This document shows, piece by piece, positions 16,375 through 22,722 of a DNA stretch of 22,722 nt (position 1 is its first letter; every line of letters begins with the position of its first letter). The stretch is from contig DFQD01000116.1 of NCBI GenBank assembly GCA_002377605.1, positions 1-22,722 of the forward strand, read 5' to 3'. The notes beneath the pieces were generated by a model that saw nothing but the letters and a program-made list of their open reading frames with translations, ran no database searches and was not told the origin of the DNA. The DNA is from Gammaproteobacteria bacterium UBA3498. GTDB lineage: Bacteria > Pseudomonadota > Gammaproteobacteria > Pseudomonadales > Pseudohongiellaceae. The translations under genes and the position numbers were made by a program.

Positions 16375-17241
16375 CTAACGGCGAGTGTATCGAGTCAGTA
16401 AACTAGAAGTATCCCACCGACCTCCTCCCATGCCCTGAACTTCTTCGTAGAAGCTATCAACCATGTCCACCAACGGCATATCGACACCATTTCTTGCGGC
16501 CTCTTCTTTTGCAATCCCTAAATCTTTGCGCATCCAATCGACTGCAAATCCAAATTCATATTCGTCATCAAGCATAGTTTGATAGCGATTCTCCATTTGC
16601 CAAGAACCCGCAGCGCCTTTGGAAATGGTTTCGATTAAGTCCTCACCATTCAAGCCTGCTTTAGTGGCAAAATTTAGGGCTTCAGCCAAACCTTCAACTA
16701 CACCTGCGATACAAATTTGATTTGCCGCTTTTGCCAGTTGACCATTACCTGCAACACCTAGCAGTTTATTAAATTTGGAATAGGTATCGATTACAGGTTT
16801 CGCTGCAATATAAGTGGATTCATCACCACCAATCATTACCGTCAGCGCACCATTTTCTGCACCTGCCTGGCCGCCGGACACAGGAGCGTCTAAAAACTGC
16901 ACACCACGATTTTTGGCTTCTCCATATAGCTCTCTGGCTAGGGCTGCTGATGCTGTTGTATGGTCCACAAGAATTGAACCTTCTATCATTCCATTCAACA
17001 CACCACTAGCGCCGGTGGTTACTTCTCGGACATCGTTGTCATTGCCAACACATACCAACACAATATTGCAATCAGCAGCAGCTTCTACAGGCGTAAGTGC
17101 CATGTCTCCCTCATATTCAGCCACCCACTGCTCAGCCTTTGCTGCGGTGCGATTGTATACACAGACATCAATTCCTGCGTTCTTAACGTGTCCTGCCATG
17201 GGATAGCCCATAACACCCAAACCTATGAATGCGACTTTCAT
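16375..17241 (-). CDS. NAD(P)-dependent beta-hydroxyacid dehydrogenase (3-hydroxyisobutyrate dehydrogenase family)
   Basis: The 288-residue cytosolic protein has the full family pattern. The Rossmann loop is GLGVMGYPM at 7-15; the substrate-binding stretch is DAPVSGGQAGAENG at 118-131; catalytic lysine K171 with N174 lies in GNGQLAKAANQ; and KDLGIA lies toward the C-terminus. It reversibly oxidises a beta-hydroxyacid, such as 3-hydroxyisobutyrate, tartronate semialdehyde or 2-hydroxymethylglutarate; which one cannot be read from sequence. GGAG lies six bases before ATG 17241. It is the last gene of a probable three-gene transcript, starting 32 bases after the amidohydrolase stop and ending before a perfect hairpin. 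Confidence 0.92.
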   Translation of the reverse strand: MKVAFIGLGVMGYPMAGHVKNAGIDVCVYNRTAAKAEQWVAEYEGDMALTPVEAAADCNIVLVCVGNDNDVREVTTGASGVLNGMIEGSILVDHTTASAALARELYGEAKNRGVQFLDAPVSGGQAGAENGALTVMIGGDESTYIAAKPVIDTYSKFNKLLGVAGNGQLAKAANQICIAGVVEGLAEALNFATKAGLNGEDLIETISKGAAGSWQMENRYQTMLDDEYEFGFAVDWMRKDLGIAKEEAARNGVDMPLVDMVDSFYEEVQGMGGGRWDTSSLLTRYTRR

Positions 17242-17273
17242 GCCTTACTCCATCTTCTTATATCTTTTCTTTG

Positions 17274-19034
17274 TTAATTAAATTCAGAATTCTGATATAC
17301 CGATTCACCACGAGCAAAAGTTTCGACGATGGCAACGTGCTCCAATTGCAAAGGATCAATGGTTAATGGGTTTTCTTCCAGAATTACAAAATCAGCTCGC
17401 TTGCCGACAGTGATACTGCCTTTCTCATCTTCTTCGAAGTACTGGTAAGCTGCGCCTTGAGTTACCGCATACAAAGCCTCTAAAACTGTAGGGCGCTGAT
17501 CCGGCCCCAATACATATCCAGATCGAGTTAAACGATTAACGGTAATTGAGACCAGGCGCATGATGTCTGGGGGCACAATAGGTGCATCATTATGCACTGT
17601 AAAAGGAATCTCTCTATCCAGTGTTGCCTTAACCGGACTAATAAAACTGGCCCTATCGTCGCCAAAACTTAAGCGATGCCAGTCTCCCCAAAAAAATGGA
17701 TGAGCTGCGTAATAAGAAGGAACAATACCCAATTCTTTCACTCGATCTAACTGATCTGGGCGAATTAATTGCGCGTGAATAATTACAGACCGATGATCAG
17801 GAATTTCTTCCCCTTCCAGCGCGTCATCTATTCCGTCAATCATTAACTCGATTGCCTCATCGCCATTGGCGTGGGCTAACACTGGAACTCCTCGCTCTAG
17901 CAAGCGATCTATTCGCTCTCGATAGGCATTGGGATTGTAGCTGGGATAAGCCACATAATCAGGATCAACTCCGGGTGGACCTTCATTATAAGCGCGTGAC
18001 ACCCAAGCAGTGCGGCCTTGTGGGCTTCCATCGAGAGTAAATTTCACCCCTCCGATACGAACACCACCGGTGTAATCAATATCGTGATTTACTTCAGCAA
18101 GCGCCTCATCGGAAAGCGGATTTCCCATTATGTAAGTAACAATGTCCACCGCGAATGGTTCTTCCATGGCCTGTTGTTTTAGGGCATCGACATAGTCAGT
18201 ACTGACATTGCTTTCCTGAATGGTAGTAATCCCATAACCAGCATAGATCTCCGCTGCTTCCCTACGTAAGCGCCAGCCCATTTCTTCGTCTACCATAGAA
18301 CCGGTTCCAGGCAGCAAGCCCATCGCAGTCTCTTCCATCACTCCATCTGGCTCATTGGTGCCGAGTTGGCGACGCACGATTCCCCCAGGGGGATTTTCCG
18401 TAGAGGAATTTACGCCATAGGTTGCGAGCGCAAGCGAATTTGAAGAAGACAGATGTCCCGACACATGGCGGATCACTATAGGATGAGTAATGGATGCTCT
18501 ATCAAGATCATCACGATTGGGATGACGAAGCTCAGCAAGCAAAGAGTCGTCATAGCCAATGCCATAAACAAGCTGCCCTGCAGGAATATTGTTTGTCTCA
18601 ATCCAGTTTCTAATTGCAGCCACTATGTCATCTATGTCTTCCATTGAGCCAACCGGAGGAGAAGATAAATCTAAAAGAGCAGAATAAGTAGCCACTCCAC
18701 CAAAGTGACCGTGGGCATCAATGAATCCAGGAAGCAGTGCTTGGGAACCCAATTCAACCAGCCGTGTTGAGCTTCCCCGCATTGCGATTACTTCGTCGCG
18801 ATTTCCAACTGCCACTATTCTGTCGCCAGCAACAGCAACTGCAGTAGCTTCGTTTTCATCCATGGTAACTATGTTGTCACCCACGAAAATTACATCTACA
18901 ACTGGCAGTGATTGTTCTGACAGGCCAGTGTTTGTGTTTTCACTTGGTGAACAAGCCACCAGGATTCCGGCAAATAGAATTAAGCCCAGTGAATTAATGA
19001 TCGTTGGTATTAAACCTTTTATATGCGTAATCAT
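17274..19034 (-). CDS. YtcJ-type amidohydrolase, lipoprotein
   Basis: The 586-residue protein is a metal-dependent amidohydrolase (amidohydrolase family 3). Metal and catalytic residues are visible in order: H108 and H110 in DAHGH, K331 in VKFTLDGS, H388 in AHANGDE, H420 in IHAQL and D483 in HNDAP. The N-terminal part (about 48-100) and the C-terminal end form the usual beta-sandwich (VGDNIVTMDE; GKRADFVILEENPL). A signal peptide ends in a lipobox LVAC with C28 and serine at +2, placing it on the outer membrane, periplasmic side or surface. Family members hydrolyse amides, formamides and N-acyl amino acids; the substrate is not known. It lies between the TPR-like gene (32 bases) and the dehydrogenase gene (32 bases). 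The ribosome binding site is weak. Confidence 0.9.
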   Translation of the reverse strand: MITHIKGLIPTIINSLGLILFAGILVACSPSENTNTGLSEQSLPVVDVIFVGDNIVTMDENEATAVAVAGDRIVAVGNRDEVIAMRGSSTRLVELGSQALLPGFIDAHGHFGGVATYSALLDLSSPPVGSMEDIDDIVAAIRNWIETNNIPAGQLVYGIGYDDSLLAELRHPNRDDLDRASITHPIVIRHVSGHLSSSNSLALATYGVNSSTENPPGGIVRRQLGTNEPDGVMEETAMGLLPGTGSMVDEEMGWRLRREAAEIYAGYGITTIQESNVSTDYVDALKQQAMEEPFAVDIVTYIMGNPLSDEALAEVNHDIDYTGGVRIGGVKFTLDGSPQGRTAWVSRAYNEGPPGVDPDYVAYPSYNPNAYRERIDRLLERGVPVLAHANGDEAIELMIDGIDDALEGEEIPDHRSVIIHAQLIRPDQLDRVKELGIVPSYYAAHPFFWGDWHRLSFGDDRASFISPVKATLDREIPFTVHNDAPIVPPDIMRLVSITVNRLTRSGYVLGPDQRPTVLEALYAVTQGAAYQYFEEDEKGSITVGKRADFVILEENPLTIDPLQLEHVAIVETFARGESVYQNSEFN

Positions 19035-19066
19035 GAATCTATGTTCTCTTAAGATTTATCAGAGAT

Positions 19067-20434
19067 TTATTGATCGGCAAGCTGAAAGTACAAAGTCGCA
19101 CTTACAGTCTGTGCTTCACCATTAATGAGTTTAGGTCGGTAGTGTAAGTCTCTTATTGATTCAGTAAGCTCTAGCCAATCGACTGAACGGGTTATTTTCT
19201 GATTAATCAATTCGAGATTTTGTGGCGAACTGACATTTTTCTTGAGACGGCCACGATACCAATGTCTGACCTGTTTTAGTCCCAGAAGGTTAAATGAAAA
19301 AATCGCATATTCAACTTCTTCCAAGCCTGCTTCTCTTGTGTCGTAATCAATGGGGGCAATAGTTTTTGGAAACTGAGAAGACCATTGTTTAAACGTGAAA
19401 CTTGTACTGCTTCCTTCGCCATCGACATTCATCGCATTTTGGCGAGCGGCGAGTGCAGTTTCTAGAGAACCGTGAAATTCAGTCAAAGGCAACATTTGCG
19501 GCTGGCTGGTGTATAGATTGATTTCCTCCGATTTTCCTACTGCTGTCAGAAGATTGTGGCCCTGTTCATAAGCACGACTGGCAGCATCGGGGTTGTCAAA
19601 TAGCACTTCCCAATCGCCAAGATAGAAGTAACCAATTGCAGCTCCTTCAAGGTCAGGGTTTTCTCTTTGCATATAAAAATCCCGAATGGCAGTTAGAGAT
19701 CGTAAACCACTATAGTAAAGTGAAGTTCGAGCATCACTCCGTGATATTGCGTAACCAGTATTCGAATAACTTCTAAGTGAAAGGCCAGTCTGCCCCCAAG
19801 CTTCTACTGCAACTGCCTGCAAATACATTTGCACGACTTTCTTATACATGATTGCCGGAATACGGACATCTCCGGGTTCGTAATTAAATTGGGCCACACG
19901 GCCTACGAAATTGGTAAGGTTTTCTGCTTTCCTGAAGTGGTCGCTTTGATTGGCAACAAAATCATCGGCCACACCCCATAGATGAATATCAATGAGATCG
20001 AGTGTTGTCGCTACCAACTCTTCATTAATTTCATTATCCCCGCGTTTTATTAACCAATCTAAATGCTGCATCTCTTCGCGAGCACTAACCCAGTCGCCGC
20101 GATTGACATAGTTTTCTATATGACGAATTAGGAAAGGGAATTGGGAATGAGAATAAAGCCCTTCACTTATGCGAATAATCTGAATAGCTTGATCTAGAAT
20201 ATCGTGTGCTTCAGTAAAACGCTCATTTTCAATCAGAGAGCGGCTGAACTGATCCAGTGGCTCCAACATTCTGCGATCCAGTCGTCCATACTCGCTTTCT
20301 AATTGGTGAAGATTTTCCAGGTCTCTGTCTAGTTCTCGCTGGATTTCTTCAAGACGCTCGAGTGCATCTAGCTGGCCAAATGCATTGGACACCAGACATA
20401 TAGAAGCAAAGGCTGTGGCGGTAATATATCGCAT
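19067..20434 (-). CDS. exported TPR-like protein with TonB-C-like tail
   Basis: A 455-residue protein with signal peptide MRYITATAFASICLVSNAFG. Residues 22-60 are highly charged and probably coiled coil. The bulk to about 320 reads as pairs of amphipathic helices with tetratricopeptide-like spacing (for example FTEAHDILDQAIQII, and DNPDAASRAYEQGHNLL), though no strict consensus repeat is seen. The last 30 residues (IRDLHYRPKLINGEAQTVSA then LYFQL) recall the C-terminal domain of TonB-like energy transducers, in which a YRP..NG..V pattern is common; there is no N-terminal transmembrane anchor beyond the cleavable signal. I do not recognise a specific function. It is likely first in the transcript with the amidohydrolase and dehydrogenase. 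Confidence 0.72.
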   Translation of the reverse strand: MRYITATAFASICLVSNAFGQLDALERLEEIQRELDRDLENLHQLESEYGRLDRRMLEPLDQFSRSLIENERFTEAHDILDQAIQIIRISEGLYSHSQFPFLIRHIENYVNRGDWVSAREEMQHLDWLIKRGDNEINEELVATTLDLIDIHLWGVADDFVANQSDHFRKAENLTNFVGRVAQFNYEPGDVRIPAIMYKKVVQMYLQAVAVEAWGQTGLSLRSYSNTGYAISRSDARTSLYYSGLRSLTAIRDFYMQRENPDLEGAAIGYFYLGDWEVLFDNPDAASRAYEQGHNLLTAVGKSEEINLYTSQPQMLPLTEFHGSLETALAARQNAMNVDGEGSSTSFTFKQWSSQFPKTIAPIDYDTREAGLEEVEYAIFSFNLLGLKQVRHWYRGRLKKNVSSPQNLELINQKITRSVDWLELTESIRDLHYRPKLINGEAQTVSATLYFQLADQ

Positions 20435-20579
20435 TAGTTTTATTCTGCGTTTTTTGCGATCCTATCTTATCAAGGCCCTTTAGCACACATATTATTACGT
20501 ACGAGAATTCAAATTCGATTAAAGATAGCCGGCATAAAGGCTAGCTACTGTTTCACATAATATCGACGAGTTTGCGGCC

Positions 20580-20616
20580 TTGCATGAACATTGAAGATTT
20601 AAATCATTTCATGCAA
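20580..20616. repeat. 9-bp inverted repeat TTGCATGAA/TTCATGCAA
   Basis: Perfect 9-base arms (20580-20588 and 20608-20616) flank 19 bases that include the small palindrome ATTTAAAT. It ends 27 bases before the thioesterase start, a position suited to an operator or a leader hairpin. Confidence 0.5.
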
Positions 20617-20634
20617 ATAGTCCTAAGCAGCTAG
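20584..20634 (+). other. 16-codon frame resembling a LysR-type regulator N-terminus
   Basis: ATG 20584 to TAG 20634 reads MNIEDLNHFMQIVLSS. LysR-family regulators typically begin with M-N-hydrophobic-E-D-L-x-x-F-x-x-hydrophobic-V-x-S. The frame overlaps the inverted repeat and has no ribosome binding site, so it may be a remnant or chance. Confidence 0.2.
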
Positions 20635-20643
20635 AATAGGGAA

Positions 20644-21066
20644 ATGCAGAATTCTGACACAAAGGCTATGGAAACCGAGTTTCACGTGCGCTATGCGGAA
20701 ACTGATGCCATGGGCGTTGTTCATCACTCGGCTTATTTGGTTTACTTCGAAGAAGGACGCAGCCAATTGGTACGGGATTTGGGCAGCAACTATGCCGATT
20801 TGGAAGCCGCTGGCTATCGAATGCCAGTAACTGAAATCGGCGTGCGTTATGTTGGTAGCCTATCATATGGAGAAAAAGTTAAAGTTCACACTTGCATTGA
20901 AGAAAACCTGAGCCGCCGAATAACTTTTTCCTATGAGGTTTTTAATCCAGATACTGATGAAAAACTAGTTTCTGGATTTACAAAACATATTTGGACTGAC
21001 AAAACTGGTAAGGTCACTCGTATGCCGGAACAATGGGCTAAACTTTTTCCTGAGAAGAGCACTTAG
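20644..21066 (+). CDS. 4HBT-type hot-dog acyl-CoA thioesterase
   Basis: A 140-residue hot-dog protein of the YbgC/4-hydroxybenzoyl-CoA thioesterase group. YAETDAMGVVHHSAYLVYFEEGR at 17-39 is the family signature: D21 is the likely catalytic aspartate and H27/H28 lie beside it. It hydrolyses a CoA thioester in the cytosol; the acyl group is unknown. Two starts are possible, ATG 20644 (AGGG two bases before) and ATG 20668 (AAGG two bases before); both spacings are short and the second matches common family N-termini. Its stop overlaps the GTG of the next gene by one base (TAGTG), so the two are translationally coupled. Placement ahead of kynurenine genes suggests an aromatic or kynurenine-derived acyl-CoA, an inference. 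Confidence 0.88.
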   Translation: MQNSDTKAMETEFHVRYAETDAMGVVHHSAYLVYFEEGRSQLVRDLGSNYADLEAAGYRMPVTEIGVRYVGSLSYGEKVKVHTCIEENLSRRITFSYEVFNPDTDEKLVSGFTKHIWTDKTGKVTRMPEQWAKLFPEKST

Positions 21067-21902
21067 TGAAAAATTATTTTTTAGTCATCGCCTTTTTTAT
21101 CAGCGGAATCGTATTCGCCGCAGACAAGATGATTGGCTACCCTGAAGTGGGAAGCGATATCGGTTTCGAGCAGATTCAGGCATTAGAATTTGTTCAGGAA
21201 GACCAGCGATTAGCATACGGTGATGATCCTCTTCAATTCGGAAAATTGTTCTTGCCGAAAAATTCCGATTCCCCTCATCCGCTAGTTGTATTCATTCATG
21301 GCGGCTGTTGGCTTAACACCTTCGACATGTCGCACGCCTACCCTTTTCTAACCGGGTTAGCGCAAGAAGGACTTGCCGTTTGGTCATTGGAGTATAGGCG
21401 GACGGGAGATGCCGGTGGTGGCTGGCCAGGAACCTATGAAGATATCAAAGCCGGTATTAGATATTTATCTTCCCTTGAGAACTTTGGAGTCGATACAGAA
21501 AAATTTTTAATCGCAGGGCATTCCGCTGGGGGACATCTTTCTCTCTTGGCAGGAACCGAAACTCCAGAAGCCCTGGGGATAATCGCGCTTGCACCAATTA
21601 CTAATATAATAAGTTACAGTCAGGGGACAGGGTCTTGTGAAATTGCAGCTACTCAATTTTTAGGATCCAGCTACAACCAAAACCCATCCGCCTATAGACA
21701 GGCAAATCCCGCCGAAAAAACCCCCCATGATAATTCAATTATTTTCCATGGCACCTTGGATGCAATTGTACCAATAGAGCAGTCTCGGCTTACAGGCGCC
21801 CGAACCGAACTGCATGAAGGAGTGAGTCATTTCGACTGGATTCATCCTGGTAGCGAAGCATTTGCGAATGTCGTAAAAGCGGCCAAAGAAATATTGCAGT
21901 AA
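21066..21902 (+). CDS. exported alpha/beta hydrolase, kynurenine-formamidase-like
   Basis: The 278-residue protein begins with GTG 21066, overlapping the thioesterase stop. Residues 1-19 (MKNYFLVIAFFISGIVFAA) form a signal peptide cut near FA/AD. The fold is alpha/beta hydrolase: oxyanion motif HGGCW at 78-82, nucleophile S153 in GHSAGGH, acid D232 in GTLDAIVP and H255 in VSHFDW. HGGxW with GHSAGGH is the pattern of alpha/beta-hydrolase arylformamidases, which hydrolyse N-formylkynurenine to kynurenine and formate. Kynureninase follows with a one-base overlap, which supports that role. The signal peptide is odd, because N-formylkynurenine normally forms in the cytosol. Alternatives are an exported carboxylesterase or feruloyl-esterase-like enzyme. 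The more common bacterial formamidase (KynB) is an unrelated metal-dependent fold. Confidence 0.8.
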   Translation: MKNYFLVIAFFISGIVFAADKMIGYPEVGSDIGFEQIQALEFVQEDQRLAYGDDPLQFGKLFLPKNSDSPHPLVVFIHGGCWLNTFDMSHAYPFLTGLAQEGLAVWSLEYRRTGDAGGGWPGTYEDIKAGIRYLSSLENFGVDTEKFLIAGHSAGGHLSLLAGTETPEALGIIALAPITNIISYSQGTGSCEIAATQFLGSSYNQNPSAYRQANPAEKTPHDNSIIFHGTLDAIVPIEQSRLTGARTELHEGVSHFDWIHPGSEAFANVVKAAKEILQ

Positions 21903-22722
21903 TGGATCTGGAGTCAGTACAAAAACTAGACACCGAAGATCCTCTGGCCGAGAAGCGCAAAGAATTTCTTCTGCCAAAAGAAAAAATTTACCTTGATGGA
22001 AATTCACTAGGCCCTCTGACCTTAGTTGCAAAACGCAGAGCCATCGAAGTTGTCGACAAACAATGGGGCAATGATCTTATAGCCAGCTGGAATCTTCATA
22101 ACTGGATCGATCTTCCAGTCCGTGTCGGTGAAAAAATTGCCCCACTAATGGGGGCAGCAGCAGGACAAACTATTTGCTGTGATTCAGTTTCAGTAAATCT
22201 TTTTAAATTACTTACCTGCGCGCTGAATATAAACAATGGACGGCAATCAATACTGTCAACTACAGATAATTTCCCTACCGATCTCTATATAGCAGAAGGA
22301 GTAGGACGCTTACTAAATAATGATCGTTGTCATCTGGAATTGGTAGAACGCCATGAGCTAGGAATCCGACTTGAAGAAAAACCCGCCGTACTATTACTTA
22401 CTCATACCGATTTCCGCACCGGGGCAACCTTTGATATCGAAGAACTAACCAAGCAAGCCCACGCTTATGGAACGTTGGTTATATGGGATCTGTCCCATAG
22501 TGTCGGTGTGTTGCCTCTGGAGCTAGATAAATGGAAAGTAGATTTTGCAGTAGGTTGCACTTACAAATATTTAAATGGGGGTCCAGGAGCACCAGCGTTT
22601 TTATATGCCGCGACAAAACATCAGGAATTCTGTGAACAACCAATCACAGGCTGGATGGGACACCAGGCTCCTTTTGATTTCGATAGAAAATATGTAGCAA
22701 GCAAGCACATGGCAAAATTTTT
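21902..22722 (+). CDS. kynU: kynureninase (N-terminal two thirds; 3' end outside window)
   Basis: I translated 273 codons from ATG 21902, whose A is shared with the preceding TAA (TAATG), with no stop before the window end; the full enzyme is about 415 residues. Kynureninase is a PLP enzyme that cleaves kynurenine to anthranilate and alanine. Visible marks are IYLDGNSLGPL near 29-39, WIDLP, D94 in CCDSVSVN, DNFPTDLY at 122-129, HTDFRTGA, the PLP-pyridine aspartate D196 in WDLSHS, the Schiff-base lysine K222 in CTYKYLNGGPGAP, and GWMGH at 250-254. It has no signal peptide, so it is cytosolic. It is the third gene of a tightly packed operon and the function that anchors the assignment of its neighbours. 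Tryptophan dioxygenase may lie downstream, beyond this window. Confidence 0.96.
   Translation, partial: MDLESVQKLDTEDPLAEKRKEFLLPKEKIYLDGNSLGPLTLVAKRRAIEVVDKQWGNDLIASWNLHNWIDLPVRVGEKIAPLMGAAAGQTICCDSVSVNLFKLLTCALNINNGRQSILSTTDNFPTDLYIAEGVGRLLNNDRCHLELVERHELGIRLEEKPAVLLLTHTDFRTGATFDIEELTKQAHAYGTLVIWDLSHSVGVLPLELDKWKVDFAVGCTYKYLNGGPGAPAFLYAATKHQEFCEQPITGWMGHQAPFDFDRKYVASKHMAKF

Larger units (their letters stand above)
20435..20643. promoter_or_regulatory. divergent region upstream of the kynurenine-pathway operon
   Basis: A 209-base AT-rich gap between divergent transcripts. It holds a 9-bp inverted repeat close to the + strand operon and a 16-codon frame (separate entries). No well-spaced -35/-10 pair could be fixed by eye. 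Confidence 0.45.

Noticed and set aside
16814..17206. Open + strand frame of about 130 codons
   Set aside because: It lies fully antisense to the beta-hydroxyacid dehydrogenase, whose motifs are complete; the predicted protein has no recognisable domain.
18721..19125. Open + strand frame of about 134 codons
   Set aside because: Antisense to the amidohydrolase N-terminus and the end of the TPR-like gene; composition is that of a shadow frame.
20584..20634. Tryptophan attenuator leader peptide ahead of the kynurenine operon
   Set aside because: The short frame has no Trp codon, no ribosome binding site and no following terminator-antiterminator pair.
1..22722. tRNA/rRNA genes, CRISPR arrays, insertion sequences, phage or toxin-antitoxin genes
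   Set aside because: No cloverleaf-like stems with CCA-type ends, no regularly spaced repeats, and no transposase, integrase or toxin motifs were seen on either strand.

Overview
The window looks like a chromosomal segment of a heterotrophic, probably marine gammaproteobacterium. This rests on moderate-to-low GC, dense coding, Sec signal peptides and lipoboxes of proteobacterial type, YdiJ-like and YtcJ-like enzymes, an iodotyrosine-deiodinase-like nitroreductase and a kynurenine-pathway operon. Placement below class level is a guess. I see 17 protein genes (two cut by the window ends) and no rRNA, tRNA, CRISPR array, insertion sequence or phage gene. No gene-free stretch exceeds 300 bases; the longest gaps (about 120-250 bases) are divergent promoter regions or terminator regions.

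Layout. 1-1790 (-): C-terminally cut FAD/Fe-S oxidase of the YdiJ type. 1919-3535 (+): exported metallo-beta-lactamase-fold hydrolase, converging on a (-) pair made of gamma-glutamyltransferase (4042-5817) and a small lipocalin-like exported protein (3554-4021). Divergent from that pair is a (+) pair: M19 dipeptidase lipoprotein (6067-7272) and exported cupin (7290-7832), ended by a clear terminator. 7924-10608 (-) and 11523-14114 (-): two paralogous exported M14-type peptidases with a C-terminal glutamine-amidotransferase-like domain, flanking a (+) iodotyrosine-deiodinase-like flavoprotein (10826-11503). 14264-16203 (-): two related exported proteins of an unnamed family with a GDTLVV motif, followed by a terminator. 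16375-20434 (-): probable three-gene operon (exported TPR-like protein, YtcJ-type amidohydrolase lipoprotein, beta-hydroxyacid dehydrogenase), ended by a perfect hairpin. 20644-22722 (+): tightly overlapping operon of a hot-dog thioesterase, an exported alpha/beta hydrolase with kynurenine-formamidase features, and the N-terminal two thirds of kynureninase.

How the genes fit together. Twelve of 17 products carry a signal peptide or lipobox, so most of the region encodes envelope or periplasmic hydrolases for peptides and small amides. Gamma-glutamyltransferase plus M19 dipeptidase is the classical pair for stepwise hydrolysis of glutathione and other gamma-glutamyl peptides (gamma-Glu removal, then Cys-Gly cleavage). 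The M14 peptidases and the YtcJ-type amidohydrolase would add peptide and amide hydrolysis. The right end turns to tryptophan/kynurenine breakdown. The most unusual points are the exported formamidase-like enzyme translationally coupled to a cytosolic kynureninase, the full E-Y-K active-site lid of the deiodinase-like protein, the tandem GDTLVV-family genes of unknown function, and an exported TPR-like protein with a TonB-C-like tail. These are inferences from reading the sequence; no database search was run.
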